Part shown: positions 6,719 through 9,008 of the stretch, piece after piece | Layout of the letters: each line of letters starts with the position of its first letter | How positions within the stretch are numbered: position 1 is the first letter of the stretch | Origin: Paracoccus sp. (in: a-proteobacteria) | Lineage (GTDB): Bacteria > Pseudomonadota > Alphaproteobacteria > Rhodobacterales > Rhodobacteraceae | Direction of reading: 5' to 3' | NCBI GenBank assembly: GCA_031178645.1 | Contig: JAPSIP010000049.1 | Span: 1-9,008, forward strand | DNA: 9,008 bases | The notes under the pieces: generated by a model | The model's input: only the letters and a program-made list of their open reading frames with translations | What the model was told of the DNA's origin: nothing | Databases searched by the model: none | Translations under genes and position numbers: made by a program

Positions 6719-7282
6719 GTGGAAAACGTCGTCCTGACCATCCATCTGATCCTTGCCGTGCTGCTCACCGGCGTGGTGCTGCTGCAACGATCCGAGGGTG
6801 GCGGGCTTGGCATGGGCGGCGGCGGTGGCGGTGTCATGACCGGCCGGCAGGCCGCGAACGCCCTGACCCGGCTGACCTGGATCTTCGGCATCGCCTTGTT
6901 CGTGACCTCGATCGCGCTGACGATCATCGCGGCGCGGCAGGTGTCCAACAGCTCGATCATGGACCAATTGGGCGTGCCCGCAGGACGCCAGGAATCGACG
7001 CTGCCGGCGGCGCCGGCCTATGTTCCGCCGCCTTCGACCGGCACGGCGGGCGACCCCCTGACCCCGCCCGCGCCCGATGCGCCAGCGGCTGACACCGCCG
7101 CACCCGAGGCAGCGGCCCCCGCGGTCGAACCCGTGGCCCCGCCCGCAGCGGAACCTGCCGCCGAACCCGCGGCAACCCAGCCTGCGACGCCCGCACCGGC
7201 CGAGGTCGAGGCCCCTGCGGCGGCAGCACCCGCCGCCCCGGCCCCGGCACCCGCCGCCCCGGCAGAAGCCCCGGCGAACTAA
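6719..7282 (+). CDS. secG: Protein translocase subunit SecG with long Ala/Pro-rich tail
   Basis: SecG is the small accessory subunit of the SecYEG channel in the inner membrane. Two membrane helices lie at about 3-22 and 53-71. Between them is the conserved loop beginning [12 protein letters not shown], followed by a run of glycines (about 28-38). The E. coli protein ends near residue 110; this one has 187. Residues from about 94 on are almost only Ala, Pro, Glu and a few Thr/Val, with no predicted fold. By the E. coli topology the tail would be periplasmic. The start is GTG at 6719 with AAAGG (6705-6709) 9 bases upstream. A hairpin follows the TAA stop. The gene is divergent from cobQ and precedes pyrG, which appears to have its own promoter. 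Confidence 0.93.
   Translation: MENVVLTIHLILAVLLTGVVLLQRSEGGGLGMGGGGGGVMTGRQAANALTRLTWIFGIALFVTSIALTIIAARQVSNSSIMDQLGVPAGRQESTLPAAPAYVPPPSTGTAGDPLTPPAPDAPAADTAAPEAAAPAVEPVAPPAAEPAAEPAATQPATPAPAEVEAPAAAAPAAPAPAPAAPAEAPAN
7226..7263 (+). repeat. Direct repeat of 17 bp inside the secG tail
   Basis: The same 17 bases, beginning GCACCCGCCG and ending CCCCGGC, occur at 7226-7242 and 7247-7263. The period of 21 bases is exactly seven codons and encodes two copies of a Pro/Ala heptad. Such repeats can change copy number by slippage without breaking the frame. Confidence 0.8.
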
Positions 7283-7297
7283 GGCATACAATCGCTT

Positions 7298-7317
7298 GGG
7301 GCGGGACTTCCCGCCCC
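7298..7317 (+). terminator. Hairpin after secG, likely terminator
   Basis: A perfect inverted repeat GGGGCGGGA-CT-TCCCGCCCC starts 15 bases after the secG stop. In RNA it would form at least 8 G-C pairs with an ACTT loop. There is no run of T after it, so termination may need a factor, or the hairpin may protect the 3' end of the mRNA. It lies just upstream of the pyrG promoter. Confidence 0.6.
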
Positions 7318-7336
7318 CACATCAGCTTGCGGTCCA

Positions 7337-7365
7337 TTGCGGCCACGGGGCGAATCGGCTATATC
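7337..7365 (+). promoter_or_regulatory. Probable promoter for pyrG
   Basis: TTGCGG (7337-7342) and TATATC (7360-7365) are separated by 17 bases. The start of transcription would be near 7372, giving a leader of about 79 bases that carries the two palindromic elements described separately. Confidence 0.5.
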
Positions 7366-7378
7366 TCAAGTCCCGTGA

Positions 7379-7401
7379 TGCTGGTCACAATGTGACCCGC
7401 A
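7379..7401 (+). promoter_or_regulatory. Palindrome before pyrG, candidate operator
   Basis: The core GGTCACA-A-TGTGACC (7383-7397) is a perfect inverted repeat with a single central base. It extends outward with TGC/GCA on both sides of one mismatch, giving 10 of 11 matched positions per arm over 23 bp. It lies just downstream of the predicted pyrG transcription start, a position suited to repression. The one-base centre favours a DNA site for a dimeric regulator over an RNA hairpin. I cannot name the regulator. Confidence 0.5.
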
Positions 7402-7419
7402 GCCATTCAGAATTTGCGA

Positions 7420-7441
7420 AATCACGCTTGCAAGAATCACG
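7420..7441 (+). repeat. Direct repeats around a palindrome in the pyrG leader
   Basis: AATCACG (7420-7426) and AATCACG (7435-7441) flank the perfect 8-bp palindrome CTTGCAAG (7427-7434), with no spare bases between. The element ends 9 bases before the pyrG ATG, next to its only ribosome-site candidate, GGGGG (7441-7445). Confidence 0.5.
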
Positions 7442-7450
7442 GGGGCCTTC

Positions 7451-9008
7451 ATGGCGCGTTACATCTTCATCACCGGCGGCGTCGTGTCCTCGCTCGGCAA
7501 GGGCCTGGCATCGGCGGCACTGGGCGCGCTGCTGCAGGCACGGGGCTTTACCGTGCGGCTGCGCAAGCTGGACCCCTATCTGAACGTCGATCCCGGCACC
7601 ATGTCGCCCTTTGAACATGGCGAGGTCTTCGTGACCGATGACGGCGCGGAAACCGACCTGGACCTGGGCCATTACGAACGCTTCACCGGCGTCAGCGCGC
7701 GCCGCACCGACAGCGTGTCCTCGGGCCGCATCTATTCCAACGTTCTGGAAAAGGAACGGCGCGGCGAATACCTGGGCAAGACCATCCAGGTGATCCCCCA
7801 CGTCACGAACGAGATCAAGGACTTCCTGGCCGTCGGCGATGACGAGGTCGATTTCATGCTGTGCGAGATCGGCGGCACTGTCGGCGATATCGAGGGCCTG
7901 CCTTTCTTCGAGGCGATCCGCCAGTTCATCCACGAACGCCCGCGCGGCCAGTGCATCCTGATGCACCTGACGCTGCTGCCCTATCTGGCTGCCAGCGGCG
8001 AGTTGAAGACCAAGCCCACCCAGCACAGCGTCAAGGAACTGCAATCCATCGGCCTCGCGCCCGACGTGCTGGTCTGTCGCAGCGAACATCCGATCCCCGA
8101 AAAGGAACGCGCCAAGATCGCGCTGTTCTGCAACGTCCGTCCCGATGCCGTGATCCCCGCCTATGACCTGAAGACCATCTACGAGGCACCGCTGGCCTAT
8201 CACCGCGCCGGCCTGGACCGCGCCGTTCTGGACGCCTTCCAGATCAGCCCCGCCCCGCGTCCCGACCTGTCGAAATGGGAAGACGTAATGGACCGGCTGG
8301 ACAATGCCGAGGGCCAGGTGAACATCGCGGTCGTCGGGAAATATACCCAGCTTGAGGACGCCTATAAGTCCATCGCCGAGGCGCTGACCCATGGCGGCAT
8401 GGCCAACCGCGTCCGCGTCAAGGCCGACTGGGTGGACAGCGAGAAACTGGAAGGCGAAGGCGCGCATCTGCTGGACGGATACCACGGCATCATCGTGCCC
8501 GGCGGCTTTGGCGAGCGCGGGACCGAGGGGATGCTGGCCGCTGCGAAATATGCGCGGGAAAAGAAGGTGCCCTATCTGGGCATCTGCCTGGGAATGCAGA
8601 TGGCGGTGATCGAGGCCGCACGCAACTTGGCCGGAATGCCCGACGCCGGATCCGAGGAGTTCGACCACGAGGCGGGAAAGACGCGCTTTACGCCGGTGGT
8701 CTATCACCTCAAGGAATGGGTGCAGGGCAACTATACGGTGCAGCGCAAGGTGACGGATGACAAGGGCGGCACCATGCGCCTTGGCGCCTATACCGCCATC
8801 CTGTCGCCCGACTCGAAGATCAGCGAAGTCTATGGCGGCGCGGTCGAGATCGAGGACCGCCACCGCCACCGCTACGAGGTGGACGCGACCTATCGTGCGC
8901 AACTGGAACAGGCGGGCTTGTGCTTTTCGGGCATGTCGCCCGATGGCAAGCTGCCCGAGGTGATCGAATATTCCGACCACCCCTGGTTCATCGGCGTCCA
9001 GTCCCACC
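7451..9008 (+). CDS. pyrG: CTP synthase, lacking the last residues (cut by right edge)
   Basis: PyrG converts UTP to CTP with ATP and glutamine in the cytoplasm. 519 codons are present, out of about 545 in the family. The N-terminal synthase domain (about 1-267) opens with [18 protein letters not shown], including the P-loop (13-21), and has Mg-binding Asp71 ([14 protein letters not shown]) and Glu139 (CEIGGTVGD). The [12 protein letters not shown] segment (186-197) is the UTP-site block. The class I glutaminase domain (from about 290) has the oxyanion segment PGGFGERG (350-357) and the nucleophile Cys379 in LGICLGMQ. The last visible residue is the catalytic His519 of QSHPEF; the partner Glu falls beyond the edge. 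The ATG at 7451 matches the family start exactly. Its ribosome site is weak (GGGGG, 5 bases upstream). The frame is uninterrupted. Confidence 0.98.
   Translation, partial: MARYIFITGGVVSSLGKGLASAALGALLQARGFTVRLRKLDPYLNVDPGTMSPFEHGEVFVTDDGAETDLDLGHYERFTGVSARRTDSVSSGRIYSNVLEKERRGEYLGKTIQVIPHVTNEIKDFLAVGDDEVDFMLCEIGGTVGDIEGLPFFEAIRQFIHERPRGQCILMHLTLLPYLAASGELKTKPTQHSVKELQSIGLAPDVLVCRSEHPIPEKERAKIALFCNVRPDAVIPAYDLKTIYEAPLAYHRAGLDRAVLDAFQISPAPRPDLSKWEDVMDRLDNAEGQVNIAVVGKYTQLEDAYKSIAEALTHGGMANRVRVKADWVDSEKLEGEGAHLLDGYHGIIVPGGFGERGTEGMLAAAKYAREKKVPYLGICLGMQMAVIEAARNLAGMPDAGSEEFDHEAGKTRFTPVVYHLKEWVQGNYTVQRKVTDDKGGTMRLGAYTAILSPDSKISEVYGGAVEIEDRHRHRYEVDATYRAQLEQAGLCFSGMSPDGKLPEVIEYSDHPWFIGVQSH

Noticed and set aside
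6647..7291. N-terminal extension of cobQ by 215 residues
   Set aside because: The extension is Gly/Arg/Cys-rich antisense of the secG tail; CobQ homology and the P-loop begin right at the ATG at 6646.
7383..7397. CRP/FNR-type binding site before pyrG
   Set aside because: The half-sites are in inverse order (TCACA-N-TGTGA) with a 1-base centre, unlike TGTGA-N6-TCACA or TTGAT-N4-ATCAA.
7385..9007. Long minus-strand open frame (540 codons) opposite pyrG
   Set aside because: pyrG on the plus strand matches CTP synthase throughout with all catalytic residues. The minus frame stays open because of GC-rich codon bias and shows no family resemblance.
1..9008. CRISPR array, insertion sequence, prophage, tRNA or toxin-antitoxin module
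   Set aside because: I found no regularly spaced repeats, transposase or integrase motifs, tRNA-like clover pattern or small two-gene module; every large open stretch is explained by a housekeeping or conserved gene.

Overview
The window is chromosomal DNA from a GC-rich alphaproteobacterium, most likely a Rhodobacteraceae member close to Paracoccus. That placement is an inference. It rests on the high G+C at third codon positions, the alphaproteobacterial look of IleS, PyrG and IspH, a SecG with a long Ala/Pro-rich tail, and an intergenic hairpin with a 'GAGGATATTT'-type tail of a kind I associate with this family. The content is mostly housekeeping. I see no phage, transposon, CRISPR array, tRNA or rRNA, and no clear new defence or biosynthetic system.

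Layout: (1) 1-499, minus: 5' part of ileS, cut by the left edge, with a promoter and a structured leader (about 500-607). (2) 633-1457, plus: a conserved membrane protein of unknown function, starting inside the ileS promoter region. (3) 1454-1915, minus: queF, convergent with gene 2, the two stop codons sharing one CTAG. (4) 2033-2434, plus: a group III truncated haemoglobin, divergent from queF. (5) 2431-6646, minus: a five-gene run, in transcription order cobQ, ispH, a glutathione S-transferase-like gene, rnhA and a TRIC-family channel gene. The last three overlap and are probably translationally coupled, and the TRIC gene again shares a CTAG stop with the converging globin gene. (6) 6719-7282, plus: secG, divergent from cobQ, followed by a hairpin. 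(7) 7451 to the right edge, plus: pyrG, lacking only its last residues, behind a 168-base intergenic region with a promoter and two palindromic elements.

The genes serve separate core functions: isoleucyl-tRNA charging, queuosine (QueF), cobalamin (CobQ), isoprenoid precursors (IspH), RNA-DNA hybrid removal (RNase HI), protein export (SecG) and CTP supply (PyrG). The points most worth a second look lie between genes: the nested hairpin in the ileS leader, the 23-bp palindrome and the repeat-flanked palindrome before pyrG, the two convergent pairs with fused CTAG stops and no visible terminator, and the hairpin/tail element between ispH and the GST gene. All promoter, operator and terminator calls are by eye.
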